This document shows, piece after piece, positions 18,332 to 28,200 of a stretch of 64,000 bases of DNA. Made by a program: the position numbers and the translations under genes. The notes beneath the pieces are model-generated. The model was not told where the DNA came from and did no database searches. It saw only the letters and a list, made by a program, of their open reading frames with translations. Numbering within the stretch: the first letter of the stretch is position 1; every line of letters begins with the position of its first letter. Source of the stretch: Streptomyces sp. AC558_RSS880 (GTDB taxonomy: Bacteria > Actinomycetota > Actinomycetes > Streptomycetales > Streptomycetaceae). The DNA lies in assembly GCF_019049255.1 (NCBI RefSeq), contig NZ_JAGMUJ010000059.1, positions 62,001-126,000 on the forward strand, in the 5' to 3' direction.

Positions 18332-18446
18332 GGTGGCCTTCCAGGTCGCGGGTGGTGGTGGGCGGGGCCGCACGGGACGGGCGGTCGGGGCCTGTGGGCG
18401 AGAGCCGTCACGTCGGAGAGCGCCGCTCACCCACGGAAGCAGTCAC

Positions 18447-18478
18447 ATGTAAGCACGACCATGAAAGCATTGTCCAAC
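18447..18478 (-). promoter_or_regulatory. Outward promoter of the RNase H-like gene with shared 18-bp element
   Basis: On the minus strand GTTGGACAATGCTTTCAT (18478-18461) supplies a -35 of TGGACA. After 18 nt comes TTACAT (18452-18447) as -10. The same 18 bases with one mismatch occur on the plus strand at 60978-60995, also with an 18-nt spacer to a -10-like hexamer. The conserved ATGCTTTCAT lies inside the spacer, where a regulator would bind. Confidence 0.6.
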
Positions 18479-18544
18479 AGCCTGTGAGAGTTGACGCGTG
18501 CTGTAGGGTGTGACCACGTAGACCATCGGAGCCAGGACTCACCC

Positions 18545-20689
18545 ATGCCGCAGCCACCCGCACCGTCCGCCCAGGTGACAGCCGCCGAGATCTCCCGCAT
18601 CGCGGGCGTCACGCGCGCCACCGTCAGCAACTGGCGCCGTCGGCACGACGACTTCCCCGCGCCCTCGGGCGGCACGGACAGCAGCCCGCTGTACGACCTG
18701 GAGGAGGTCCGCGCCTGGCTCGCCTCACGCGGACAGCACACGGCGGCCACGCCCAGCGGGGAGCTGCGCACCACCCTGCGTCTTCGCGAGCGGGTCGGCG
18801 CCGGCGCGTCCGACCTGCTCCTGCTGGTCCTCGCGGCGGCCCGCCGCCCCGCCGACGACCTCACCGGTCTGCTCGCGCTGCCCGACGCCGACCTGGTGAA
18901 GCGGGCGAACGACGCGGCGGCCGGGGTCGCGGACGTGGTGCCGGACACGGAACCCGTCCGGTTCACCGCCTCCGACGCCACGGTCCTGCGCGCCCTGCTG
19001 CTCTGCGTCCGCGACGAGGGCGCGCAGACGGCGCTGGGCGTCCTGGCGGAGCGGGAACTGGAGGACAGCGCCGCCAGCGGCGCCTACCGCACCCCGGCCC
19101 CGCTCGCCGACCTGCTGGCCCGCCTGGTCCCGGGCCCCCCGGCCCGCGTCCTCGACCCCGCCTGCGGCAGCGGCACCCTGTTGACGGCCGCCGCCGCGCG
19201 CGGCGCGCGCGAGCTGTACGGGCAGGACAGCGTCCCCGTCCAGGCGCGGCGCACCGCGGTCGGCCTGACCCTGACGGCCGAGGAGGGCGCGGACGTCACC
19301 GTGCGCACGGGCGACAGCCTGCGCGCCGACGCCTTCCCCGACCTCACCGTCGACGCCGTGCTGTGCAACCCGCCCTACGGCGACCGGGACTGGGGCCACG
19401 ACGAGCTGGCCTACGACTCGCGCTGGGCGTACGGTTTCCCGCCCCGCGCCGAGTCCGAACTGGCCTGGGTCCAGCACGCGCTGGCCCACCTCGAACCGGG
19501 CGGCCACGCCGTGCTGCTCCTCCCGCCGGCCACGGCGTCCCGCTCCTCCGGCCGTCGCGTCCGCGCCGAGCTGATCCGCAGCGGCGCGCTGCGGGCGGTG
19601 GCGGCCCTGCCGCCGGGGGCGGCGATCCCGCTCCACATCGGCCTGCAGGTGTGGGTGTTGCAACGCCCGGAGCCGACCCGGCCGGCCTACCAGACGGTGC
19701 TCTTCGTCGACACCGCGGGCGAGCCCACGGCTCCGGAGCGCGGCGGGAGCCGTGCCGGTGCGGTGGACTGGGCGCGGGTGACCGAGCAGATCGTCTCCGC
19801 GTGGACGGCGTACGCCGAGGACCCGGACGGCTTCGAGGCGCGGGCCGGTGTGGCGCGGGCGGTGGGCGTGGTCGACCTGCTCGACGAGGTCGTCGACGTG
19901 ACCCCGGCCCGGCAGGTGCGTGCCTCGCAGGCGGACGTCGACCCGCGGGAACTGGCCCGCGAGGCCGCGGCGGCCCGCGAGGGGCTGGCGGCGGCGGCGC
20001 GGACGGTGGCCGAGCTGGCCGGCACGACGTCGTGGGACGCCGCGGGGACTTCGGCCCGCGAGTGGCGCACCGCCACCGTGTCGGACCTGGCCCGGGGCGG
20101 GGCGCTGAAGGTGCTGCGCGCGGTTCCGGTCTCGCCGCGGGCGATGGCCGCCGAGGCGGAGGACACGGAGGCGGGCGCCGGCGGCGGGGAACGCCGGCCG
20201 GTTGTGACGGGCGGCGACATCGCCGGCGGGACCGGGCCGACGGGGCGGGCCCTGGACGTACAGGCCGAGCAGATGCCGGAGATCGCCGCGGGTGACGTCC
20301 TGGTCCGCAACCTGGTCGGCGGCACCGGCCCCGTGGCCCGGGTCGCGGGCGAGGCGGAGGCCGGCGCCCTGCTCGGCGCGGGCGTCCATCTGTTCCGGCC
20401 GGACCCGGCGCGGCTGGACCCCTGGTTCCTCCTCGGTTTCCTGAGCTCCGAGACCAACCTGGCCGGCGCCTCGACCGGCAGCTCGACACGCCACCTCACC
20501 CCGGGGCGGCTGCGCGTACCGCTGCTGCCGCTGGAGGAACAGCGACGGTACGGGGAGGCGTTCCGGCACGTGCACGCGCTCCGGGCGGAGGCCCGGCGGG
20601 CGGCCCTGCTGGCGGAGGAGACGGCGCGGCTGCTGGCGGGCGGGCTGACCGGGGGGCAGCTGCTCCCGTCCCGGGACGCGATGTCGTAA
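18545..20689 (+). CDS. N6-adenine DNA methyltransferase with N-terminal HTH and C-terminal recognition region
   Basis: The 714-residue protein begins with a MerR/AlpA-like HTH (residues 11-60: TAAEISRIAGVTRATVSNW, then YDLEEVRAWL). The methyltransferase core follows: motif I LDPACGSGTLLTAAA and motif IV NPPYGDRDW, the gamma-class adenine-N6 signature. From about residue 500 to the end it resembles the recognition part of Type I/IIG enzymes, with coiled-coil-like AREAAAAREGL and the HsdS-like ending PLLPLEEQRRYGEAF. No nuclease motif is seen. ATG 18545 follows AGGA; a TAGGGT -10-like hexamer lies at 18504-18509 but its -35 is weak. It is the first gene of the left island and may mark host DNA as self or, through the HTH, regulate the cluster. 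Confidence 0.85.
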   Translation: MPQPPAPSAQVTAAEISRIAGVTRATVSNWRRRHDDFPAPSGGTDSSPLYDLEEVRAWLASRGQHTAATPSGELRTTLRLRERVGAGASDLLLLVLAAARRPADDLTGLLALPDADLVKRANDAAAGVADVVPDTEPVRFTASDATVLRALLLCVRDEGAQTALGVLAERELEDSAASGAYRTPAPLADLLARLVPGPPARVLDPACGSGTLLTAAAARGARELYGQDSVPVQARRTAVGLTLTAEEGADVTVRTGDSLRADAFPDLTVDAVLCNPPYGDRDWGHDELAYDSRWAYGFPPRAESELAWVQHALAHLEPGGHAVLLLPPATASRSSGRRVRAELIRSGALRAVAALPPGAAIPLHIGLQVWVLQRPEPTRPAYQTVLFVDTAGEPTAPERGGSRAGAVDWARVTEQIVSAWTAYAEDPDGFEARAGVARAVGVVDLLDEVVDVTPARQVRASQADVDPRELAREAAAAREGLAAAARTVAELAGTTSWDAAGTSAREWRTATVSDLARGGALKVLRAVPVSPRAMAAEAEDTEAGAGGGERRPVVTGGDIAGGTGPTGRALDVQAEQMPEIAAGDVLVRNLVGGTGPVARVAGEAEAGALLGAGVHLFRPDPARLDPWFLLGFLSSETNLAGASTGSSTRHLTPGRLRVPLLPLEEQRRYGEAFRHVHALRAEARRAALLAEETARLLAGGLTGGQLLPSRDAMS

Positions 20690-20842
20690 CCGGCGCACCG
20701 CCACCGGCCCGAACCCTCCGCGCGTTCCTCACCCATAGAGGTGGATATCTCCGTTCCGCAACCCCTGTCCCTGCCCCCTCCCCCATCCACTACCGTGTCC
20801 CCAGGCGCGCATCGCGGCTGATCGGACGCTCGCCAGGACCGA

Positions 20843-22150
20843 ATGTCGAGGACACACGTGCAGATCACGCCCCTGAATCCCGAGGACCCGCCCTCGATGG
20901 GTGACTTCGAGCTCCTCGGCCGGATCGGCCAGGGCGGCATGGGCCAGGTCTTCCTGGGCGAGTCCCTCGGCGGTGAGCCCGCCGCGGTGAAGGTGATCAA
21001 ACCGTCGGTCGTGGACTCCGAGTCCCGGCAGCGGTTCGCGCAGGAGATCGAGGTGCTCAAGACCATCTGGGGCCCCCGCATCGCGGCGTTCCTGGGAGCC
21101 GACGCGGAGGCGGAGCAGCCGTGGCTGGCCACCGAGTACGTGGACGGCCCGGACCTCGCGCGGCACGTCAAGACGCACGGGCCGCTGCCGTCCGTCCTGA
21201 CCGCGGCGCTCGGCGCGGTCCTCGCGGAGGCGCTGTCGGCCGTGCACGCCCAGGGGCTGCTGCACCGCGACCTCAAGCCGGCCAACGTCCTGATGGGACC
21301 GAACGGCCCGAAGATCATCGACTTCGGTCTGGCCGCGTTCACCGAGTCGTCCGTCTCCCTCACCGCCCCCCACCAGGTCGTCGGCACCCCGATCTGCATG
21401 GCCCCGGAGCAGGCCGCCGGGGTGAAGCCGCTGACGGCGGCGGTGGACGTGTACGCGCTGGGGGCCCTGCTGCTCTTCGCCGTGACGGGGCACTACCCGC
21501 ATGAGGCGGCCACCCCGTACATGGTGTTCCACCTGGTCACGGACCCCGGCACGGCACCGGACCTGTCCGGCGTGCCGGACGAGCTGGAGCCGCTGCTGAC
21601 CGGCATGCTCGCCCAGGACGCCGCCGACCGGCCGTCGCTGACCGAGGTGGTGCAGCAGTGCCGCTCGGTGATCGAGGCCCAGGGCATGAAGATCACCCAG
21701 GCACGTCGCAGGCTCACCGCGCACACGGCGGGGCAGCGGCACAGGGAATCACCCTCCGACGGCATCCCCACCGTCGCCTGGCCCGCCCCCGCGAACGACG
21801 CCCCGGCCACGGAGATCGGCCCGGCCGAGCCGGAGACACCGGCCCCGGCCGATGCCCCGCCGGTCTCCCCCACCACCTTGGTCGAGACCGCCCCCGGCCC
21901 CGCCGCCCCTCCGGCCCACGACGACTCCCCCGGCCCCTCCGGCCCTCGGGTCCCCGGCTCCCCCGGCGTCGTACCCACCACCCCGCGGGACCGTCCCGAC
22001 GGGTCCCGGCGCGAACAGCCGGCGCCGGGCCGCCCGCCCGCGGATCCCCAGCGGCCGAAGGGGGCGACGCACACGTTGCGCCACTCCGTACAGGCCCGCA
22101 GGACGGCGGAGCGGCTGCGTACCGCGTACGCGGCGAAGGCCCCGTTCTGA
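20843..22150 (+). CDS. Soluble Hanks-type Ser/Thr protein kinase
   Basis: The 435-residue kinase has the glycine loop GRIGQGGMGQVFLG, the ATP Lys in AAVKVIKP, catalytic HRDLKPANV, IIDFGLAAF and the substrate-side TPICMAPEQ. The last 150 residues are Pro/Ala-rich and end in a basic tail. No membrane helix is seen, unlike PknB-type sensors, so it works in the cytoplasm. ATG 20843 has AGGA upstream; GTG 20858 with GAGGAC is an equal alternative. It sits between the HTH-methyltransferase and the DrmD-like helicase, 153 bp and 136 bp from each. Kinases beside methyltransferases and helicases recall the Pgl/BREX systems, where the kinase PglW is needed for defence. Confidence 0.9.
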   Translation: MSRTHVQITPLNPEDPPSMGDFELLGRIGQGGMGQVFLGESLGGEPAAVKVIKPSVVDSESRQRFAQEIEVLKTIWGPRIAAFLGADAEAEQPWLATEYVDGPDLARHVKTHGPLPSVLTAALGAVLAEALSAVHAQGLLHRDLKPANVLMGPNGPKIIDFGLAAFTESSVSLTAPHQVVGTPICMAPEQAAGVKPLTAAVDVYALGALLLFAVTGHYPHEAATPYMVFHLVTDPGTAPDLSGVPDELEPLLTGMLAQDAADRPSLTEVVQQCRSVIEAQGMKITQARRRLTAHTAGQRHRESPSDGIPTVAWPAPANDAPATEIGPAEPETPAPADAPPVSPTTLVETAPGPAAPPAHDDSPGPSGPRVPGSPGVVPTTPRDRPDGSRREQPAPGRPPADPQRPKGATHTLRHSVQARRTAERLRTAYAAKAPF

Positions 22151-22286
22151 CACCGGCGGCCGGTCGGCCGGGCCTCACGCCCGCTCCCCCGGCCCCACGT
22201 CCCGCCGGTCCGGCCGTGCCCCACCACCGGTCGCCCGCCCCGCCCCACGTCCACCCCATCGACATGACCGCCCAGGAGGCCCCCGC

Positions 22287-25178
22287 GTGACCGCCGACTT
22301 GAGCACCGCTCCCGCGACGAGCGGTGAGGACGCCCAGTACCCGCCGGGCGCCCAGATCCTCGTACGGGACGAGGTGTGGCTGGTGCGCAACGCCACGCGG
22401 ACCGAGCACGACGGGGCCAGGATCGAGGCGGTGGGCGCGTCGGACTTCGTGCGCGACCAGGAGGCGGTGTTCTTCGACAAGCTCGACCGGATCGAACTGC
22501 TCGACCCGAAGCTGACCCGCCTGGTGCGGGACGACTCGCCGAACTTCCGCCGCTCCCGCCTGTTCCTGGAGGCGGTGCTGCGCAAGACGCCGCTGCCGCA
22601 GGCCGAGCGCGGCCTGGCGCTCGCGGACTCCTTCCTCCTGGACGCCCTCCCCTACCAGCAGCGCCCCGCCCAGCTCGCCCTGTCGGGCCGTAACCTGCGC
22701 CCGCGCCTGCTCATCGCGGACGTCGTCGGTCTCGGCAAGACGCTGGAGATCGGTCTCACGCTGGCCGAGCTGATCCGCCGGGGCCGGGGCGAGCGCATCC
22801 TCGTCGTCACCCCGCAGCACGTGCTCGAGCAGTTCCAGCACGAACTGTGGACGCGGTTCGCGATCCCGCTGGTGCGGCTGGACTCGGTGGGCATCGAGCG
22901 GATCCAGCGGGAGATCCCGGCGGGCCGCAACCCGTTCACGTACTTCAAGCGGGTCATCGTCTCCATCGACACCCTGAAGAACACCGACCAGTACAAGCAC
23001 CACCTGGAGCGCATCAACTGGGACGCGGTCGTCATCGACGAGTCGCACAACCTGATCAACAAGGGCTCCCTGCGCAACCAACTGGCCCGCACCCTGGCCC
23101 CGCACACGGACGCCCTGCTGCTGGCCTCGGCGACCCCGCACAACGGTGACGCCCGCTCCTTCGCCGAGCTGATCTCCCTGCTCGACCCGGCCGCGATCCG
23201 CGATCCGGAGCACTACCGCGCCGACGACATCAAGCACCTGTTCATCCGGCGTACGAAGGTCAGCCCCGAGGTGCGGGAGCAGATGAAGGGGCAGTGGGCG
23301 GACCGGGGCCCGTCGCGTTCGGTCCGGGTGACGGCGACTCCGGCCGAGGAGAAGATCTTCGAGGAGCTGGCGGCGGTCTGGTTGCCGTCCGACGGGTCGA
23401 AGTCGGTCAGCGACGTCCCGCTGTTCCCGTACACGCTGCTGAAGTCGTTCCTCTCCTCCCATACGGCGCTGAAGGCCACGGTCACCACGCGCATCAAGAC
23501 GCTGGAGAAGAAGGACGATCCGGAGGCGACGGCCGCCGAGCGCGCGGCCCTGCACCGGCTCCTGGAGCTGGCGTCGGGCATGACGGAGGCGGACTCGGGC
23601 AAGTTCGGGGCCCTCCTCGATCAGCTGCGGGAGATCGGGGTCGGGCCGAAGTCCGACACCCGGGTCGTGGTGTTCTCCGAGCGGGTGCAGACCCTGGAGT
23701 GGCTGGCGCGGACCGTACCGGCGGCCCTCGGCTTCAAGGGGAAGGCCGCCGAGCAGGCCGCCCGGGTCATGCACGGCGGCCTGTCCGACGAGCAGCAGAT
23801 GCAGTGCGTGGAGGACTTCGGCCTCGCGGACACGCCGGTACGCATCCTGTTCACCGGTGACGTCGCCTCCGAGGGCGTCAACCTGCACCGCCAGTGCCAC
23901 CAGCTCGTCCACTACGACGTGCCCTGGTCGCTGATCCGCATCGAGCAGCGCAACGGCCGCATCGACCGCTACGGGCAGCCGCACCAGCCGCAGTTCCGCG
24001 CGCTGATCCTCACCAGTGCGGTGGACGGCGCCAAGGACGACACGCTCGTCTCCGAGCGCCTGCTGGAGCGGGAGGCCGAGGCGCACCGGTCGCTGGGCAC
24101 GGCGGAGGCGGTGTCCGGCCTGTACCGGGCGGAGGCCGAGGAGAAGTCCCTCATCCAGGATCTGCTGCGGGGCCGTGGCGTGGACGAGTCCCTGGACGCC
24201 GACCGCGGCTCCGGTACCGGTGACGACGACGGCGTGGACGACTTCCTCGCCGACTTCTTCGGCGCCGTGAACGACGAGCCGGAGGAGGACGACGGCGCCT
24301 TCGCCGCGGACGGCGGCGACGGCGGCGGGGCGGTGCCCAGGGCGGACGTGCCCCGGCTGTTCGGCTCCACGCGCGAGTTCCTCGACGAGGCGCTGCGCGA
24401 GGTCTACCCGGACGCCCACGACCGCCTCGACCTGTCCGCCGACCCCGAGACCGGGCTGCTCTCCTTCGTCCCGCCCTCCGACCTGGTCCACCGGCTCAAG
24501 GCGCTGCCTCCGGAGTACGTCCGCGAGCAGGGCCTGCGCGACCGGCTGAAGGTCACCTTCAACCGGCGGCTCGCCGACGGCAGCCTGGCGCGCGCCCGCG
24601 CCTCGGCGACGTCGAGCTGGCCCGACATCTCCCTGCTGACCGATCTGCACCCGGTCATGGAGTGGCTCACGGACAAGGTCCTGGTGCGCCTGGACCGGCA
24701 GGAGGCGCCGGTCCTGACAGCCGACGTGTCCCGGCCCACGTACCTCGTCCAGGGCATCTACTCCAACGCGCTCGGCCGCCCGACCGTCGTCAAGTGGATG
24801 GCGGTCACCGAGGACGGCGAGGTCGACGACGACATGGTCGCGGTGCTGCGCCGCGCCCAGGTCGGCCCGACGATGGCGAACCCCGGCCTCGCCCATGACA
24901 CCGCCCGCCTCGCCGAGGCGATCCCCGGCGTCCTGGACACCGCGGAGGCGTTCCTGGAGCAGCACCGCGAGGCGTGGGACGAGCCGCTGCGGGCGCCCAT
25001 CGAGGAGTACAAGGCCCGCTTGGGCGCGTGGGAGCAGCCGACGCTGACGGCGGGCGGCGGTTCCGCGCCCACCGCGACGCGCGACCGTCTCGCCTCGCTC
25101 GCGGACTCCCTCCTCACCACCGGCCGCCCGATGCTCCGCGTCCTCGCCGTCCTCGCCCCGGCCCACGCCGCCGCCTGA
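22287..25178 (+). CDS. SNF2-like helicase, DISARM DrmD type
   Basis: The 963-residue protein starts at GTG 22287 behind AGGAGG. It is a superfamily 2 translocase: ADVVGLGKTLEIG (motif I, about 148), VIDESHN (motif II, about 251), LLASATPHNGD (motif III), ASEGVNLHRQCHQLVHYD (motif V) and RIEQRNGRIDRYGQ (motif VI, about 551). The motifs V-VI and the 400-residue C-terminal extension match the DrmD-like branch of SNF2 helicases rather than chromatin remodellers. An acidic linker (DEPEEDDG) lies near residue 665. The next gene, 24 bp downstream, is an Eco57I-type methyltransferase; DrmD plus DrmMI is the hallmark pair of class 1 DISARM. Assignment by motif and neighbour, not by search. Confidence 0.82.
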   Translation: MTADLSTAPATSGEDAQYPPGAQILVRDEVWLVRNATRTEHDGARIEAVGASDFVRDQEAVFFDKLDRIELLDPKLTRLVRDDSPNFRRSRLFLEAVLRKTPLPQAERGLALADSFLLDALPYQQRPAQLALSGRNLRPRLLIADVVGLGKTLEIGLTLAELIRRGRGERILVVTPQHVLEQFQHELWTRFAIPLVRLDSVGIERIQREIPAGRNPFTYFKRVIVSIDTLKNTDQYKHHLERINWDAVVIDESHNLINKGSLRNQLARTLAPHTDALLLASATPHNGDARSFAELISLLDPAAIRDPEHYRADDIKHLFIRRTKVSPEVREQMKGQWADRGPSRSVRVTATPAEEKIFEELAAVWLPSDGSKSVSDVPLFPYTLLKSFLSSHTALKATVTTRIKTLEKKDDPEATAAERAALHRLLELASGMTEADSGKFGALLDQLREIGVGPKSDTRVVVFSERVQTLEWLARTVPAALGFKGKAAEQAARVMHGGLSDEQQMQCVEDFGLADTPVRILFTGDVASEGVNLHRQCHQLVHYDVPWSLIRIEQRNGRIDRYGQPHQPQFRALILTSAVDGAKDDTLVSERLLEREAEAHRSLGTAEAVSGLYRAEAEEKSLIQDLLRGRGVDESLDADRGSGTGDDDGVDDFLADFFGAVNDEPEEDDGAFAADGGDGGGAVPRADVPRLFGSTREFLDEALREVYPDAHDRLDLSADPETGLLSFVPPSDLVHRLKALPPEYVREQGLRDRLKVTFNRRLADGSLARARASATSSWPDISLLTDLHPVMEWLTDKVLVRLDRQEAPVLTADVSRPTYLVQGIYSNALGRPTVVKWMAVTEDGEVDDDMVAVLRRAQVGPTMANPGLAHDTARLAEAIPGVLDTAEAFLEQHREAWDEPLRAPIEEYKARLGAWEQPTLTAGGGSAPTATRDRLASLADSLLTTGRPMLRVLAVLAPAHAAA

Positions 25179-25202
25179 CCGATCACCCAGAGGTTCCTCA
25201 CG

Positions 25203-28200
25203 ATGACGTTCGACTCCCTGGTCAACCGCGGCGACTACTTCTCCGCGCACTACCTCGCCGAGGTCCTCCCCAAGGACCTCAAGTCCGGCCTGCTCGCCGA
25301 GTGGAAGCAGCGCGAGGAGGACGCCGCCGGCGCCGAGCGGCCCGAGGGCGCGCTGCCGGTCACCCCGCGCGCGGGCCTGCGGGCGCTGCGCCGTACCTAC
25401 TTCGCCTCTCGGTCGTACTTCACGATGGACGAGGAGCGGGCGGCGACCGGCGACGACGCCGTGACGTACGACGCCCCCGAGTGGCGCGACCGTGTGCGCG
25501 CGCTCAACGCGGAGGTGCTGCGCGCTCTTGGCTTCGACGCCAAGCCGGGCACCCTCACCGTCGTCCGCGCCGACCAGTCGTACGAGGTGACGGTCGCGCA
25601 CGCGGAGAAGGATCTCGTCGCGCTGAACTGCGGCTGGTCGGCGGAGCCCGATGACGCGCTGGACCCGGACGGCGCGGGGCGGCTGCTGGACGAGCTGCGC
25701 CTGGACGGTCAGCACACCGTCGTGACTGGTTCCAAGCTCGCCTCGTTCCTGTTCGCGTGTGAGGACGCGCCGCGCTATGTGCTGCTGCTCGTCGGTGGTG
25801 TCGTGGTGCTCGCGGACCGGGCGGCGTGGGGTGAGGGCCGGTACCTCGCGGTGTCGCTGGACACGGCACTGGAGCGCAACGACACCAAGGCGGGCGGCGA
25901 ACTCGACACGGTGGCCGCGCTGTTCGGCGCGGACTCGCTGCGGACGCCGGAGGAGGGCGGGGAGAACCCCCTCGCCACGCTCGTCGACAAGTCGACGAAG
26001 CACGCGGTGGGCGTCTCCAGCGAGCTGCGCGATGGGCTGCGGCTGAGCGTCGAGCTGATCGCCAACGAGGTCCTTGACCGGCTGCGCGAGGGCGGTGTCC
26101 GTCCGGAGGAGGTCAAGGAACTCCCCGAGCTGGGGCGCCAGTTGACGCGTGAGTCGTTGCGCTACCTGTACCGGATCCTGTTCCTGCTGTACGCGGAGGC
26201 CCGCCCGGAGCTGGGCATCCTGCCGTCGGACTACCCCGAGTACCAGATGGGGTACGGGCTGGGCCGGTTGGGCGAGTTGATCGCCGAGCGGGACCTCGTC
26301 GACGAGAAGTCCCGCAAGGGCTTCTACCTGTACGAGTCGCTGGACCTGCTGTTCAGCAAGGTGCAGGAGGGCTACCGGCCGCGTCGGACGCATGGCGTGG
26401 TGGACGCGAAGGCGTCGGAGGACGTGGGGCTGCGGTTCGAGCCGCTGCACTCCAAGCTGTTCGAGCCGGAGGCGATCCGGCTGATCGGCGCGCGTGCGGT
26501 CCCCGACCCGCGTGTCGAGGGTGAGGCCGAGGGCAGGGAGCGGTTCATCGACACCCGGCTGCGCAACGAGACGCTGTACCGGGTGCTGCGGTTGCTGATG
26601 CTCACGCGCGGCAAGAAGCGGGAGCGCGGTGGCTTCATCTCCTACGCGCAGTTGGGGATCAACCAGCTCGGCGCCGTGTACGAGGGTCTGATGTCGTACT
26701 CGGGCTTCGTCGCGGGCGAGGAGCTGTACGAGGTCGCGAAGAACGGTGACCCGAAGGACGGCTCGTGGCTCGTTCCGGCGACGAAGGCCGACGAGTACCC
26801 GGATGAGGTGTTCGTCCGGCAGAAGGACGAGGACACGGGTGAGGAGCGGCGGGTCCGGTATGCGCCGGGGGCGTTCGTGTACCGCCTGTCGGGGCGTGAC
26901 CGGCAGACGTCGGCGTCGTACTACACGCCGGAGTCGCTGACTCGGGTGACCGTGCAGTTGGCGTTGCAGCACCGGCTGGACCAGGACGACACGGTGACCG
27001 AGGCGCGCGAGCTGCTGGAGTGGAAGATCTGCGAGCCGGCGCTCGGCTCGGGCGCGTTCCTCAACGAGGCGATCAACCAGGTCGCGGCGGAGTACCTGCG
27101 GCGGCGGCAGGACGAGCTGGGCGTCGCCATCGACACGGAGAAGTACGCGGTCGAGCTCCAGAAGGCCAAGGCGTACATCGCGCTGCACAACTCCTACGGC
27201 GTGGACCTCAACAACACGGCGGTGGAGCTGGCGGAGGTGTCGTTGTGGCTCAACACGATGCATCCGGGGATGGAGGCGCCGTGGTTCGGGCTGCACCTGC
27301 GGCGCGGCAACTCACTGATCGGCGGGCGTCGGGAGGTGTACTCGGCCGAGCGTCTGAAGAAGGGCGGCTGGCTGGGGACCACTCCGGAACGTTTCCCGTT
27401 GTCGGAGGCGGTGGCGGGGGCGACGCTGCCTGAAGGGGCCGTGCATCACTTCCTGCTTCCGGCGAAGGAGTGGGGCGCGGTCGCCGCTGAGAAGGAGGCC
27501 AAGGCGCTGGCTCCGGCGGAGGCGAAGGTGCTGGGTGCTTGGCGGAAGGCGATCACCAAGTCGCCCAATGCCACGCAGGCGAAGCGGCTTCAAGGGCTGG
27601 CGCGGCGAGCGGAGTACCTGTGGGGGCTGGTCGTGCGCCGGCTGGAGATCTCCGAGCGGGAGATCTCGCGGCGGGTGGACGTGTGGGGCGCGGAGGACGG
27701 CTGGCTGTGGTCGCCTGAGGTCGCGGTGCCGAGGGAGAAGGTCAAGGCGGACCTGGAGGCGGTCGACACTCCGTACTGGCGCCTGAAGACGCTGATGGAC
27801 GCGTGGTGCGCACTGTGGTTCTGGCCGGTCCAGGAGGCTGCACTGCTGGACGGGTCGCATGAGGCGTACGTGCGGGCGGCGGAGGTTGCTTCGCAGTCGG
27901 CGGGGTGGACCGTGTCAGCGGCCCCGGCCCCGGTCCCTGGTCAGGCGGGTGCGCCCGAGCGGGAGACGTACGAGTCGGAGGACCTGTTCGGCGACGTCCA
28001 GGTCGTCGAGGTCAAGTCGAAGGCCACGCGGGGCGGCAGCCGCAAGGAGCAGATCCGGGGCGAGCGCCGTCCGGTGATCGCCCTGGCCTCGCTGGACGAC
28101 TGGCTGGACTTCGCCGAGTCGCTGCTGGGCACGCAGGATGTGGCTGCGGATTCGCTGGTGGCCCAGTTCGACACGCTGGATGAACTGGAGCGGTACGAGG

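Noticed and set aside
18461..18487. Eight-codon frame MKALSNSL and the similar MKMKALSN start at the right-hand element
   Set aside because: The shared letters come from the 18-bp DNA element. The frames diverge immediately after it, so a promoter or operator explains the match better than a peptide.
21714..27296. A minus-strand open frame of 1860 codons opposite the kinase, DrmD-like and DrmMI-like genes
   Set aside because: It is the antisense shadow of well-supported genes. High third-position GC keeps that frame open; its translation is Arg/Val/Leu/Gln-rich with no domain.
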